Below, piece after piece: positions 51,858 through 61,163 of a DNA stretch of 64,000 bases (position 1 is the first letter of the stretch; the number at the start of each line of letters is the position of its first letter). This DNA is from UBA12481 sp012523435 (GTDB lineage: Bacteria; Bacteroidota; Bacteroidia; Bacteroidales; UBA12481), in contig JAQUCP010000009.1 in the NCBI GenBank assembly GCA_028686135.1, positions 1 through 64,000 of the forward strand, in the 5' to 3' direction. The notes under the pieces are model-generated. The model searched no databases. It saw only the letters and a program-made list of their open reading frames with translations, and was not told the DNA's origin. A program made the position numbers and the translations under genes.

Positions 51858-52667
51858 ATGAAAAAGCAAAGGGTTCTTTATGTCTCCCAGGAAATTACGC
51901 CCTACCTACCTGAATCAGAGATGGCTAACACCAGCCGATATCTTCCACAGGGAATTCAGGAGCGCGGACGGGAAATCCGGACCTTTATGCCACGTTTCGG
52001 ACTTGTCAATGAGCGCCGAAACCAGTTGCACGAAGTGATTCGCTTATCTGGTATGAATCTGATTATCAATGATTCAGACCATCCTCTCATCATTAAGGTC
52101 GCCTCAATCCAGTCGGCCCGTATGCAGGTGTATTTTATTGATAACGATGACTATTTTCACCGTAAAGCTACCTGGAAAGACGAATCGGGTCAGGAATTTC
52201 CGGATAACGATGAGCGTGCCATCTTTTTTGCCAGAGGGGTTCTGGAGACCGTCAGAAAATTACGTTGGGCTCCCGACCTGGTTCATTGCCACGGTTGGTT
52301 CACTTCGGTGATACCCCTCTATCTGAAAAAGGTTTTTGCCGATGACCCCCTCTTCGGTCACGCCAAAATCGTCTATTCACTTTATGAGGATGATTTCAAA
52401 ACCCCATTGAATGATTCCTTTAAAGAAAAATTGCACATGCCGGGCATTACTTCTGAAGATACGGACGTTATTCAGAAGCCGGATTTCATCAATGTAAGCC
52501 AGATGGCCATCACCAATTCCGATGCTCTCATCTATGGCAGTCAAAAAGTGGCCCCCGCCCTCGATACGTTTGTTCGGGAATCAGGCAAACCATTCCTGGA
52601 ATATCAGGGCCCAGAAAATTACATCGATGCCTATTCGGAATTTTATAAAGAGGTCCTGGGAATCTGA
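51858..52667 (+). CDS. Glycogen/starch synthase N-terminal domain protein (GT5, single domain)
   Basis: A 269-aa protein that follows only the N-terminal Rossmann domain of GlgA: QRVLYVSQEITPYLPESEMA, then EIRTFMPRFGLVNERRN, PDLVHCHGWFTSVIPLYLK and IVYSLYEDDF. The C-terminal ADP-binding half of about 250 residues is absent, and the usual KxGGL donor-site motif is replaced by SEMANT. It is thus unlikely to make glycogen alone. Placement between panC and the DUF4270 gene is typical of Bacteroidota. Confidence 0.85.
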   Translation: MKKQRVLYVSQEITPYLPESEMANTSRYLPQGIQERGREIRTFMPRFGLVNERRNQLHEVIRLSGMNLIINDSDHPLIIKVASIQSARMQVYFIDNDDYFHRKATWKDESGQEFPDNDERAIFFARGVLETVRKLRWAPDLVHCHGWFTSVIPLYLKKVFADDPLFGHAKIVYSLYEDDFKTPLNDSFKEKLHMPGITSEDTDVIQKPDFINVSQMAITNSDALIYGSQKVAPALDTFVRESGKPFLEYQGPENYIDAYSEFYKEVLGI

Positions 52668-52682
52668 AATAGCCAATAAAAC

Positions 52683-53966
52683 ATGATTAAACCACTTGTG
52701 CAAAGAGCTGTCCCGGTCGTGGTAACAGCCGTGATATTCCTGACTCTCCTGCTGAGCGCTTGCCAAAATGATGAGGATCTCGGATTTAACCTGACACCAG
52801 CTGGAGAACGATTCCGGTTTAAAATTGATAGTGCCTCAACCGTTACAGCCGTGACACTGAGACAGGATTCTGTCACCTCCGATCGTCGCGAAATCGTGAT
52901 GCTCGGGTCCCTCAATGATCCGCTGTTCGGACATTCTACCGCCAGCCTGCTCACCCAGGTCAGGCTCTCTTCTAATGATGTCAACTTTGGCGCAGGCGCT
53001 CAGCTGGATTCCGCTGTCCTCCTGCTAAAATATCACCACTACTACGGAGATACCACCACCCCACAACAGATCCGTGTCTTCGAAATGATGGAAGATATCT
53101 ACCCGGATACAACGTATTACTCAAATCTGAACGTGGATCCATTTTTCGATGAAAGTAAACCCCTGGCCGACTTGACCTATCTTCCCCAACCGACAAAGGA
53201 TTCCCTGTTGATCCGCCTATCGGATGATATCGGCACGAAAATCCTAACTGCCGATACCAGCCATCTGCTGAATCAGACAGCCTTTCAGGAATTTTTTAAA
53301 GGGTTGTACCTCCAGGCTCAACCAACGAATAATACCGGATCAATCGTCTATTTCAATTTCGGTAGCGGCCGGTCAAGGATGACTCTCTATTATCATAATG
53401 ATGAGCAGGATAGCCTGAAATACGAGTTGGTTATCAACACCAATGGAACATGGGTCGGGCTCTTTGATCATGATTATGCCAGTTCACCACTCCAGCCTTA
53501 TATCAACGATTCCACTAGTACACACAACCAATTCTACCTGCAGGCTATGGCCGGTTTGCGAGGCTATCTGAAAATCGATCTCTCCGATTCCCTGACTTCG
53601 ATGATTGAATCAGGTATCGCCATCAACCGGGCAGAACTGATTTTTAATGTAGATAACACCGACCCCGGAATCTTTTCTGTGCCAAAATCACTCCGGGTAT
53701 TCGCTTCAACTAAAGAGCGGACTAATGAATACATTACCGACCTGGCCCTTGGCGAAAATTATTATGGCGGCACGCTTCGGAATGACAGTGAATACCGGTT
53801 TAATATCGGGCGATATGTGCAGGATATTACCTACCCAGTACCCAGTATGAGAAGAGAAAATGATGGGTTGCTTTTGGTACTTACAGACGAACGATTATCG
53901 GCCAATCGATTGATACTGAATGCGAATGACATTAAGCTGGTGGTGACTTATACCCCCATCAACTAA
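52683..53966 (+). CDS. DUF4270 lipoprotein
   Basis: A 427-aa lipoprotein with lipobox LLSAC followed by QNDEDLGFNL, the typical opening of DUF4270 proteins, and a long beta-rich body ending VVTYTP. Function unknown; the family is common in Bacteroidota. It is 15 bp after the GT5-domain gene, so the two share a transcript. Confidence 0.9.
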   Translation: MIKPLVQRAVPVVVTAVIFLTLLLSACQNDEDLGFNLTPAGERFRFKIDSASTVTAVTLRQDSVTSDRREIVMLGSLNDPLFGHSTASLLTQVRLSSNDVNFGAGAQLDSAVLLLKYHHYYGDTTTPQQIRVFEMMEDIYPDTTYYSNLNVDPFFDESKPLADLTYLPQPTKDSLLIRLSDDIGTKILTADTSHLLNQTAFQEFFKGLYLQAQPTNNTGSIVYFNFGSGRSRMTLYYHNDEQDSLKYELVINTNGTWVGLFDHDYASSPLQPYINDSTSTHNQFYLQAMAGLRGYLKIDLSDSLTSMIESGIAINRAELIFNVDNTDPGIFSVPKSLRVFASTKERTNEYITDLALGENYYGGTLRNDSEYRFNIGRYVQDITYPVPSMRRENDGLLLVLTDERLSANRLILNANDIKLVVTYTPIN

Positions 53967-54001
53967 TAGGAATACGGCGGTCTGATTTACTTTCTGTTTC
54001 C

Positions 54002-55057
54002 CTACCGATTCCGGTACATGCTTTCGTAATAGGTCTGATATTCTCCGCTGGTTACCCGCTCCATCCATTCACTATTTGACAGATACCAGTCAACCGTTTT
54101 TTCTAGCCCTTCGGCAAACTGCAGACTCGGTTCCCAACCCAATTCTTGCCTGATCTTTGATGCATCGATGGCATAGCGCAGGTCGTGCCCTGCCCGGTCG
54201 GTGACATAGGTAATCAGTCCTGCTGAGGTGCCGGAATCCCGATTCAGCTTCCGATCCAGAATGCTGCATAGCAGCCTGATAAGGTCGATATTCTTCCATT
54301 CATTGTGCCCGCCAATATTGTAGGTTTCTCCGATCATTCCCTTATGAAACACCAGATCAATTGCCCGAGCATGATCCTCTACATAGAGCCAGTCGCGAAT
54401 ATTCTCACCTTTCCCGTAAATTGGAATAGGCTTCATGTTTACCATATTATGGATTGAAAGGGGGATGAGCTTCTCAGGGAACTGGTTGGGCCCGTAATTA
54501 TTAGAGCAGTTAGTTATGACAATGGGTAGGCCATACGTGTGATGATAAGCTCTCACCAGATGGTCGGAGCTTGCTTTGGAGGCTGAGTAGGGACTCCGTG
54601 GATCGTAGGAAGTGATCTCGTAAAAGTGCCCCTCTTCTCCGAGCGACCCGTACACTTCGTCCGTAGAGATATGGTAAAACCGTTTCCCCTCATAATTCCC
54701 TTTCCACTGATTGCGCGCGGCATTGAGCAGGTTTACCGTGCCAATGATGTTCGTCTCGATGAAGGCCATCGGCTCTGCAATGGAGCGATCAACATGGCTT
54801 TCGGCGGCCAGATGGAGGATGCCATCAATAGGCTGCTGGTCGAAGAGATCATTAATGGCCTCCTTATTACGAATATCCATTCTGATGAATCGGTAATTGG
54901 GAGCTTTCTCGACATCAGTCAGGTTTTCGAGATTTCCGGCATACGTGAGGGCATCGAGGTTAATAATTTGATAATCAGGATATTTGTTTACAAATAGGCG
55001 GATTACATGCGACCCGATAAATCCGGCACCGCCGGTGATTAGAACAGTTCTTTTCAT
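54002..55057 (-). CDS. rfbB: dTDP-glucose 4,6-dehydratase
   Basis: A 351-aa extended SDR converting dTDP-glucose to the 4-keto-6-deoxy form. GGAGFIGSHV (NAD), LAAESHVDRSI, STDEVYGSLGE, YSASKASSDH (Tyr-x3-Lys) and NNYGPNQFPEKLIP are diagnostic. Last gene of the sugar operon; rfbA, rfbC and rfbD are not in the window. Confidence 0.96.
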   Translation of the reverse strand: MKRTVLITGGAGFIGSHVIRLFVNKYPDYQIINLDALTYAGNLENLTDVEKAPNYRFIRMDIRNKEAINDLFDQQPIDGILHLAAESHVDRSIAEPMAFIETNIIGTVNLLNAARNQWKGNYEGKRFYHISTDEVYGSLGEEGHFYEITSYDPRSPYSASKASSDHLVRAYHHTYGLPIVITNCSNNYGPNQFPEKLIPLSIHNMVNMKPIPIYGKGENIRDWLYVEDHARAIDLVFHKGMIGETYNIGGHNEWKNIDLIRLLCSILDRKLNRDSGTSAGLITYVTDRAGHDLRYAIDASKIRQELGWEPSLQFAEGLEKTVDWYLSNSEWMERVTSGEYQTYYESMYRNR

Positions 55058-55066
55058 CTTCTTCTT

Positions 55067-56095
55067 TTATTTTATGTCTCTCAGTCGTTTTTCCCAGTTC
55101 CAGGCTGAGAGAAGGGTTTCATCGAGCGAATGGATGGCTTTCCATCCTAATGTTTCGTTGGCCTTGGTGGTATCGGCCCACACTTTTTCGATATCTCCGG
55201 CGCGCCGGCCCACGATGCGATGGTTAACTTTCACTCCGGTGACCTGTTCGAAGGTTTGCACGAGTTCGAGCACAGAGGTGCCTTTCCCGGTACCCAGGTT
55301 AAAATATTCTAGTGGTTCGCTGTTTTTGCCTGCGATCAGCCGGCGGATAGCGGTGACGTGAGCCCGTGCAAGGTCAACCACGTTGATATAATCCCGGATG
55401 GCTGATCCGTCGGGGGTATCGTAATCGTTGCCGTATATTTTTAATTCGGGTAGCACCCCGGCAGCAGTTTGGGTCACATAAGGAACTAGATTATTAGGTA
55501 CACCCCGCGGGAGCTCGCCAATCAAGGCAGAGGGATGTGCTCCGATGGGGTTGAAATAGCGTAGGGAGATCGCTTTGAGGACTTTAAAAGCACTGATACT
55601 GTCGGCCAGAATCTCTTCGCAGATTTGCTTGGTATTGCCATAGGGTGACTCAGCAGGCAAAATGGGAGCCTGCTCGGTAACGGGCAACTCCCTCGGCTGA
55701 CCGTAGATGGTGCAGCTGGATGAAAAAACGATCGGTGAAACCTCGTGTACAACCATACAATGAAGGAGGTTGATCAGTGAGTTGAGGTTATTCCGATAAT
55801 AAAGCAGTGGTTTCTCAACACTCTCTCCAACTGCTTTTGAGGCAGCAAAGTGAATGATAGCTTTCAAGCTAGGGCGGCTGGCAAAGAATTGCTCCAGACG
55901 CTGCAGGTCGAGCAGGTCGAACTGCTCAAAATCCGGCCGGATACCCGTGATCTGCTCAATTCCATCAAGGCTTTCCGTGGTTGAATTGGAGAGGTTATCA
56001 ATGATCACAACGTCAAAGCCCTCTTTGATAAGCTCCACCACTGTGTGGGATCCGATATAACCGGTACCTCCCGTAACCAGGATCAATTCTTTCAT
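55067..56095 (-). CDS. galE: UDP-glucose 4-epimerase
   Basis: A 342-aa GalE. It has GGTGYIGSHTVVEL, HFAASKAVGES, SSSCTIYGQP, YGNTKQICEE (Tyr-x3-Lys) and RYFNPIGAHPSALIGE. It interconverts UDP-glucose and UDP-galactose (or the GlcNAc pair). 9 bp before rfbB; overlaps the acetyltransferase by 4 nt. Confidence 0.96.
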   Translation of the reverse strand: MKELILVTGGTGYIGSHTVVELIKEGFDVVIIDNLSNSTTESLDGIEQITGIRPDFEQFDLLDLQRLEQFFASRPSLKAIIHFAASKAVGESVEKPLLYYRNNLNSLINLLHCMVVHEVSPIVFSSSCTIYGQPRELPVTEQAPILPAESPYGNTKQICEEILADSISAFKVLKAISLRYFNPIGAHPSALIGELPRGVPNNLVPYVTQTAAGVLPELKIYGNDYDTPDGSAIRDYINVVDLARAHVTAIRRLIAGKNSEPLEYFNLGTGKGTSVLELVQTFEQVTGVKVNHRIVGRRAGDIEKVWADTTKANETLGWKAIHSLDETLLSAWNWEKRLRDIK

Positions 56096-56676
56096 TCAGT
56101 AATTTTTTTAACAGTTTGATTTACAACAATATACTTTTCGTTAGACTCGGGGCAAAAGGCTACACCTGTTTCATCAAAACTTAGCTGGTGTCCATATTCA
56201 CTCATCCATCCGATTGGTCGGGCCGGATTTCCAACAACCAGTGCATAGGCGGGCACATCTTTCGTTACCACGGCTCCGGCTCCGATGAAGCAGAATTCGC
56301 CAAGGGTAACTCCGCACACGATGGTAGCGTTAGCTCCGATGGTGGCGCCTCGTCTGACCAGCGTAGTTTGATACTCCCCGTGCCGGCTGATCCGGCTACG
56401 TGGGTTGATCACGTTGGTGAACACCATGGATGGTCCGAGGAACACGTCATCTTCGCAAATCACTCCGGTATAGATCGATACGTTGTTTTGGACCTTGACA
56501 TTTCGGCCCAGAGTAACTCCCGGTGAAATGACTACATTCTGCCCCAAGTTGCAGTCAGCACCGATGCGGCAGCCGCTCATGATATGAGTGAAATGCCATA
56601 TCCTGGTCCCTTCTCCGATTTCACAGCCGGGGTCAATGACGGCGGTTTCATGGGCTTGGTATCCTTTATGCTTCAT
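56092..56676 (-). CDS. Left-handed beta-helix N-acetyltransferase (WbpD/WlbB-like)
   Basis: About 194 residues of hexapeptide repeats (for example VIDPGCEIGEGTRIWHFTHI and NVVISPGVTLGRNVKVQNN), with PRSRISRHGEYQTTLV and VVTKDVPAYALVVGNPARPIGW at the end. This matches WbpD/WlbB, which acetylates UDP-2-acetamido-3-amino sugars. It overlaps the aminotransferase gene by 11 nt, its expected partner. Start at the second Met (56676) or 56682. Confidence 0.9.
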   Translation of the reverse strand: MKHKGYQAHETAVIDPGCEIGEGTRIWHFTHIMSGCRIGADCNLGQNVVISPGVTLGRNVKVQNNVSIYTGVICEDDVFLGPSMVFTNVINPRSRISRHGEYQTTLVRRGATIGANATIVCGVTLGEFCFIGAGAVVTKDVPAYALVVGNPARPIGWMSEYGHQLSFDETGVAFCPESNEKYIVVNQTVKKITE

Positions 56677-57802
56677 GATCAAGCAAGGTTAACAGAGTTC
56701 GACAGATATGATCAAGCTGATCCTCAGTCATTTCGGTGTGGATCGGCAGTGAGAGAACTCTCCGGCAGAGGTCCTCGGTAATTGGCAAGTCACCTTCCCG
56801 GTAGCCAAAAATCGCCAGTGGTTTTTGGAGCGACAGCGGAACGGGGTAATACACCATGGACGGGATTCCGGCCTCCTGCAGGCCAGAACGGATCCGATCA
56901 CGATTGCCTTCCAGAATAGTGATGGTGTACTGATGAAACACATGGGTGCCGTAAATTGATCGGGTGGGAATGCGGATGGCAGGATGCCCCCCCAAATGCC
57001 GGTCGTAATAGTCGGCCACCTGCTGTCTGCGCTCAATGGCTTCATCCAGGTGACGCAGGTTGATGCGGAGAATGGCAGCCTGAAGGGTATCGAGCCGGGA
57101 GTTCATCCCGATCAGTTCGTTGTGGTATTTGATCCGGGAACCATGATTGACGATCATCCTGATCTTTTCTGCCAGCCCAGGATCGGCGGTCATCAAAGCC
57201 CCGCCATCACCATAACAAGCCAGCGGTTTGGTCGGGAAGAAAGAGGTGGTGCCAATAGCTCCCAGAGTTCCGGTGCGTCGCCTGATATTATCGTGGCTGA
57301 TGTGACAGGAGCCCAGCGATTGAGCGTTGTCCTCAATCACCTGGAGATTGTGTGCAGCAGCTAGATCGAGAATCGGATCCATATCAGCAGGTTGACCGAA
57401 AAGATGCACTGGGATAATCGCTTTGGTAAAGGGGGTGATGGTCTGCCTGACTAGGTCGGGATCCAGATTAAAGGTGTAAGGGTTGATATCCGTGAGGACG
57501 GGTTTAAGTCCCAGTAAAACAATGACTTCAACGGATGATATGAAGGAAAATCCGGGAGTGATTACTTCATCGCCTGGTTTCAAGTCAAGGGCCATCAGGG
57601 CTGCTTGCAGGGCATCAGTGCCATTGGCACAGGGGATCACATGGGGTGTCTGGAGATAGTCGGCTAGCTCCCCAGCAAATTGCCCGACAGCCTGACCGTT
57701 GATGAAGGCAGCTGCTTCCATCACTTCATTAACTGCCAGATCTATTTCGGGTTTGAATCTCCGGTAGTGCGAACAGAGATCAACCATCTCAATTTTTTTC
57801 AT
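56666..57802 (-). CDS. DegT/DnrJ/EryC1/StrS aminotransferase (WbpE-like)
   Basis: A 378-aa PLP-dependent sugar aminotransferase. The cofactor Lys is in SFFPTKPLACYGDGG, with ENGTDALQAALMAL-like CANGTDALQAALM and VIEDNAQSLG nearby. It would transfer an amino group to a UDP-3-keto sugar, the step before WbpD acetylation, so this pair makes a 2,3-diacetamido sugar. First gene of the operon; a -7 element lies at 57840-57847. Confidence 0.93.
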   Translation of the reverse strand: MKKIEMVDLCSHYRRFKPEIDLAVNEVMEAAAFINGQAVGQFAGELADYLQTPHVIPCANGTDALQAALMALDLKPGDEVITPGFSFISSVEVIVLLGLKPVLTDINPYTFNLDPDLVRQTITPFTKAIIPVHLFGQPADMDPILDLAAAHNLQVIEDNAQSLGSCHISHDNIRRRTGTLGAIGTTSFFPTKPLACYGDGGALMTADPGLAEKIRMIVNHGSRIKYHNELIGMNSRLDTLQAAILRINLRHLDEAIERRQQVADYYDRHLGGHPAIRIPTRSIYGTHVFHQYTITILEGNRDRIRSGLQEAGIPSMVYYPVPLSLQKPLAIFGYREGDLPITEDLCRRVLSLPIHTEMTEDQLDHICRTLLTLLDHEA

Positions 57803-57839
57803 GCTGGGAGATTAGGTTCTGCAAGCTCACTAAATTAGC

Positions 57840-57847
57840 CAAAAATA
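57840..57847 (-). promoter_or_regulatory. -7 promoter element for the sugar operon
   Basis: TATTTTTG on the minus strand matches TAnnTTTG, 37 bases before the aminotransferase ATG. Confidence 0.45.
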
Positions 57848-57897
57848 CCGAAAATTGGTTTGTTCACAGGCTCCTGGCTGATAAATTGGGGAGCCAG

Positions 57898-57929
57898 TTT
57901 GGTAGCACCCGATAATCTGATTATCTTTG
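57898..57929 (+). promoter_or_regulatory. Promoter of the HU-CCDC81/SPOR gene
   Basis: TTTG (57898-57901), a 20-nt spacer and TATCTTTG (57922-57929), matching both elements. Because the -7 element covers the TTG at 57927, translation must start at the ATG at 57948. Confidence 0.7.
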
Positions 57930-57947
57930 TTTATCAACCAAGATCCA

Positions 57948-58994
57948 ATGGAATTATTGCCTTTAATCCGACAACATCTTTATTTAGAAGATGATACGAT
58001 CATCCCAGGATTGGGTGGTTTTTCCTCTCGTCATTATCCGGCAAGGCTGATTCCGGAGACGGGTACGGTGATTCCGCCGGTCAGGGAGATTCTGTTCGAC
58101 CGGAGCCTGCAGCACAATGATGGCAAACTTCAGGAACGGGTGGCCCAAGAGTGTGGCACTAACCTCTCCCGTGCCAGGCAGTTGTTGGAAGATTTTGTCA
58201 ATGAGCTTAAGCAGAAGACTGCCCTTGGTCAGAAGGTTTTGCTGGAGGGCATCGGATATTTCTACGGGGATGAGAATGGCGATGTGCTGTTCCGGTTGGA
58301 ACCAGGTGCCAATCTGAACCTGGATTCCTTTGGCCTACCACCGATTCATGTTCACCAACTGGTGCCCCGCACGGCTATTCAACTTAATGTTCCCGGTCGC
58401 AAAGGCAGAATCTCAACCTCGCAAGTTATTGAGAAACAGATACATGAAGAGCCTGTCATACAGGAGGGAAAACCCCTCAAACGGGTGCTCATTGCCATCC
58501 CCCTGCTCTTTTTGCTGGCTTTGCTACCCAATAATCCTGAGCTCTCTCGCAGAATGACTCACGAAAGAGCCACTCTTGGCCCGGATCCCTCACTTTTCAT
58601 GCTTGAATATCCGGAGGTGCAAACCCGCGAGACCTCCAAAGAGATTGTTTATCCGATTGTTCAGGCGGAAATGGTAGCCCAGGAGGTCCAGGAAGTCATC
58701 GAAACACCGGTTATTGCTCCTGAAGCTGAGCCAGTTTCGGAGGCTGTTCCCGAGCCACCAACAGTCCAGACAGGGAAGTATCCCCTGGTGGCAGGGCTAT
58801 TTAGGAACGAAGAAAATGCAAATCGTTACGCTGATGAGCTCACTGGTAAAGGATATCCTGCCACAATAACGGTAACACCATCAGGATTTTATCGAATATC
58901 AATCGGTAGTTTTGATTCACTTCAGGAGGCCCAGGAAAGGGTTAACCAAATTTACCAGGAAGATCCTGCCATCAAGCCCTGGATTCTCAAGTAA
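57948..58994 (+). CDS. HU-CCDC81 and SPOR domain protein
   Basis: A 348-aa protein. The N-terminal domain (MELLPLIRQHLYLEDDTIIPGLGGF ... VLLEGIGYFYGDENGDVLF) is the bacterial HU-CCDC81 form, a DNA-binding-like fold in the cytoplasm. One helix (about residues 183-200, VLIAIPLLFLLALLP) crosses the inner membrane, and the C-terminal SPOR domain (YPLVAGLFRNEENANRYADEL ... GSFDSLQEAQERV) binds glycan denuded of peptides at division sites. The protein could thus link the nucleoid to septal wall. Confidence 0.9.
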   Translation: MELLPLIRQHLYLEDDTIIPGLGGFSSRHYPARLIPETGTVIPPVREILFDRSLQHNDGKLQERVAQECGTNLSRARQLLEDFVNELKQKTALGQKVLLEGIGYFYGDENGDVLFRLEPGANLNLDSFGLPPIHVHQLVPRTAIQLNVPGRKGRISTSQVIEKQIHEEPVIQEGKPLKRVLIAIPLLFLLALLPNNPELSRRMTHERATLGPDPSLFMLEYPEVQTRETSKEIVYPIVQAEMVAQEVQEVIETPVIAPEAEPVSEAVPEPPTVQTGKYPLVAGLFRNEENANRYADELTGKGYPATITVTPSGFYRISIGSFDSLQEAQERVNQIYQEDPAIKPWILK

Positions 58995-59027
58995 TCCGGG
59001 CTTCCCAATCCCTCAACGTATAGGTGC

Positions 59028-61058
59028 CTATTTAACGATTGAACCGTTGGCTGTGGGCTTGTCGGGTGATACGAATATCAGCCTTCCTTCATTGTCTTCT
59101 GCCAGCAAAATCATTCCCTTGGATTCAATCCCTTTAATTTTCCGTGGCTGGAGGTTGGCCAGTAAGGTAACCTGCTTGCCAGGAAGATCTTTGGGATCGA
59201 AATGCTCGGCAATGCCCGAGACAATCGTCCGCTGATCTAATCCGGTATCGACTTTCATCTTCACCAACTTCTGCGTTTTGGGCACCAGCTCAGCCTCTAA
59301 AATGGTGGCAATACGGATATCCATCGCCGAAAAATCATCATAGCTGATCTCCGGCTTGGCTGCCGGCAACCCTGCCTCCTTGGCCTCATTGGCCTTCCGG
59401 GTGGCGAGCAGCTTGTTAACCTGATATTCTACTTGCGAATCTTCAATCTTTTCGAATAGCAGACCCGGCTTGTTTAGTGGATGACTGGCGGGAACTAGCA
59501 TCACGGATCCTATCTCGGACCAGGGTAACTTATTGATATTCATATATTCACGGAGCTTGTCCATGGTGTGGGGGAGAAAAGGATCAAGCAATCCGGCGAG
59601 ATTGGCGGTTAGCTGTAAGCTCACATGCAGGATCGTGGCTACCCGATCAGGATCGGTTTTAATAACCTTCCAAGGCTCTGTTTCAGCCAGGTATTTGTTG
59701 CCCAGGCGGGCAAGACCCATGGCTTCGTTCAGAGCTTCCCTGATTCGGAAAGCATCCAGACTCTGCTCAACCCGTTTACGGATGCCGGTCATTGCCTCCA
59801 GCGTGGAACGGTCGTAGTCGGTCAGTGACCCTGCCTCCGGGCAAAGGCCGTTGAAATACTTTTGTGTCAAGACCAGGGTACGGTTCACAAAATTGCCCAG
59901 AACCGCGACCAATTCGTTATTGTTGCGGGTTTGAAAATCCTTCCAGGTGAAGTCGTTATCCTTGGCTTCCGGGGCGTTAGCCGTCAACACATATCGGAGC
60001 ACATCCTGTTTACCGGGCATCTCCTCGAGATATTCGTGTAGCCAGACCGCCCAGTTGCGCGAAGTGGAGATCTTATCGTTTTCGAGGTTCAGGAACTCGT
60101 TGGCCGGTACAAAGTCGGGCAGGATATACTCTCCATGGGCTTTGAGCATGGCCGGGAAGATGATGCAATGAAAAACGATGTTGTCTTTGCCGATAAAATG
60201 GATCAATCGACAATCATCAGATTTCCAGTATTTTTCCCAATCAGGAGTGAGTTCTTTGGTTGCTGAAATGTACCCAATAGGGGCATCAAACCAGACGTAC
60301 AGAACTTTTCCTTCGGCTCCCTCCACTGGCACAGGAACACCCCAGTCGAGGTCGCGGGAAACTGCTCGCGGCTGCAACCCCTGATCGAGCCAGGATTTGC
60401 ACTGGCCATAAACATTTGGCCGCCATTCGGTATGTTCTTCCAGAATCCATTTCCGGAGCCATGCCTCATGTTTTTCGAGGGGCAGGTACCAATGGAGGGT
60501 CTCTTTTTTCACCGGCTGGCTTCCGCTGAGCATCGATTTTGGATTAATGAGATCATTAGGGCTCAATGATGATCCACACTTCTCGCACTGGTCGCCATAA
60601 GCATGCTCATTACCGCAGTGGGGGCAGGTGCCGGTGATGTACCGGTCGGCCAGAAACTGTTGTTGCTCCTCATCAAAAAATTGCTCCGATGTCTTGGCTA
60701 CAAAATCTCCCTGGTCGTACATTTTCTTAAAAAACGCGCTAGCCGTTTCGTGGTGGAGGGGGGCAGAGGTGCGGTGGTAAATATCGAAAGCGATTCCGAA
60801 CTGCTCGAAAGCCTTCCGGTTGATCTCGTGGTACTTGTCAACCACATCCTGCGGAGTAATTCCTTCGGCCTTGGCTTTCAGTGTGATAGGAACGCCATGC
60901 TCGTCTGAACCGCAAACAAACAACACATCTTTTCCGTTTTGGCGAAGGTATCGCGTATAGATATCAGCGGGGATATAGACTCCGGCCAGGTGACCGATAT
61001 GAACGGGTCCGTTGGCGTATGGAAGGGCGGCGGTGATGAGGTGGCGAGTGTAGGTCAT
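59028..61058 (-). CDS. metG: Methionyl-tRNA synthetase
   Basis: A 676-aa MetRS. It has the HIGH motif (PYANGPVHIGHLAG), four-Cys zinc knuckle (CPHCGNEHAYGDQCEKCGSS), KMSKS equivalent (ENDKISTSRNW) and a C-terminal tRNA-binding OB domain (DFSAMDIRIATILEAELVPK) fused as in the dimeric form. The upstream region (61059-61163) holds an inverted repeat. Confidence 0.97.
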   Translation of the reverse strand: MTYTRHLITAALPYANGPVHIGHLAGVYIPADIYTRYLRQNGKDVLFVCGSDEHGVPITLKAKAEGITPQDVVDKYHEINRKAFEQFGIAFDIYHRTSAPLHHETASAFFKKMYDQGDFVAKTSEQFFDEEQQQFLADRYITGTCPHCGNEHAYGDQCEKCGSSLSPNDLINPKSMLSGSQPVKKETLHWYLPLEKHEAWLRKWILEEHTEWRPNVYGQCKSWLDQGLQPRAVSRDLDWGVPVPVEGAEGKVLYVWFDAPIGYISATKELTPDWEKYWKSDDCRLIHFIGKDNIVFHCIIFPAMLKAHGEYILPDFVPANEFLNLENDKISTSRNWAVWLHEYLEEMPGKQDVLRYVLTANAPEAKDNDFTWKDFQTRNNNELVAVLGNFVNRTLVLTQKYFNGLCPEAGSLTDYDRSTLEAMTGIRKRVEQSLDAFRIREALNEAMGLARLGNKYLAETEPWKVIKTDPDRVATILHVSLQLTANLAGLLDPFLPHTMDKLREYMNINKLPWSEIGSVMLVPASHPLNKPGLLFEKIEDSQVEYQVNKLLATRKANEAKEAGLPAAKPEISYDDFSAMDIRIATILEAELVPKTQKLVKMKVDTGLDQRTIVSGIAEHFDPKDLPGKQVTLLANLQPRKIKGIESKGMILLAEDNEGRLIFVSPDKPTANGSIVK

Positions 61059-61095
61059 TAAGGGGTATGATTACTGGTTGACGATTTTCAGATTT

Positions 61096-61148
61096 CCGGT
61101 GATAAGGCACGCCCAGGGGGATGTGTCAGACACCGGGGAACAAAAGTA
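61096..61148 (-). promoter_or_regulatory. metG leader: promoter element and inverted repeat
   Basis: TACTTTTG (61141-61148, minus) matches TAnnTTTG and predicts a leader of about 76 nt. In it CCGGTG (minus, 61131-61136) can pair with CACCGG (61096-61101), and GTGTC-T-GACAC forms an alternative small hairpin that shares bases with it. Mutually exclusive stems suggest, but do not show, leader regulation. Confidence 0.35.
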
Positions 61149-61163
61149 CAAAACAAAAGCAAA

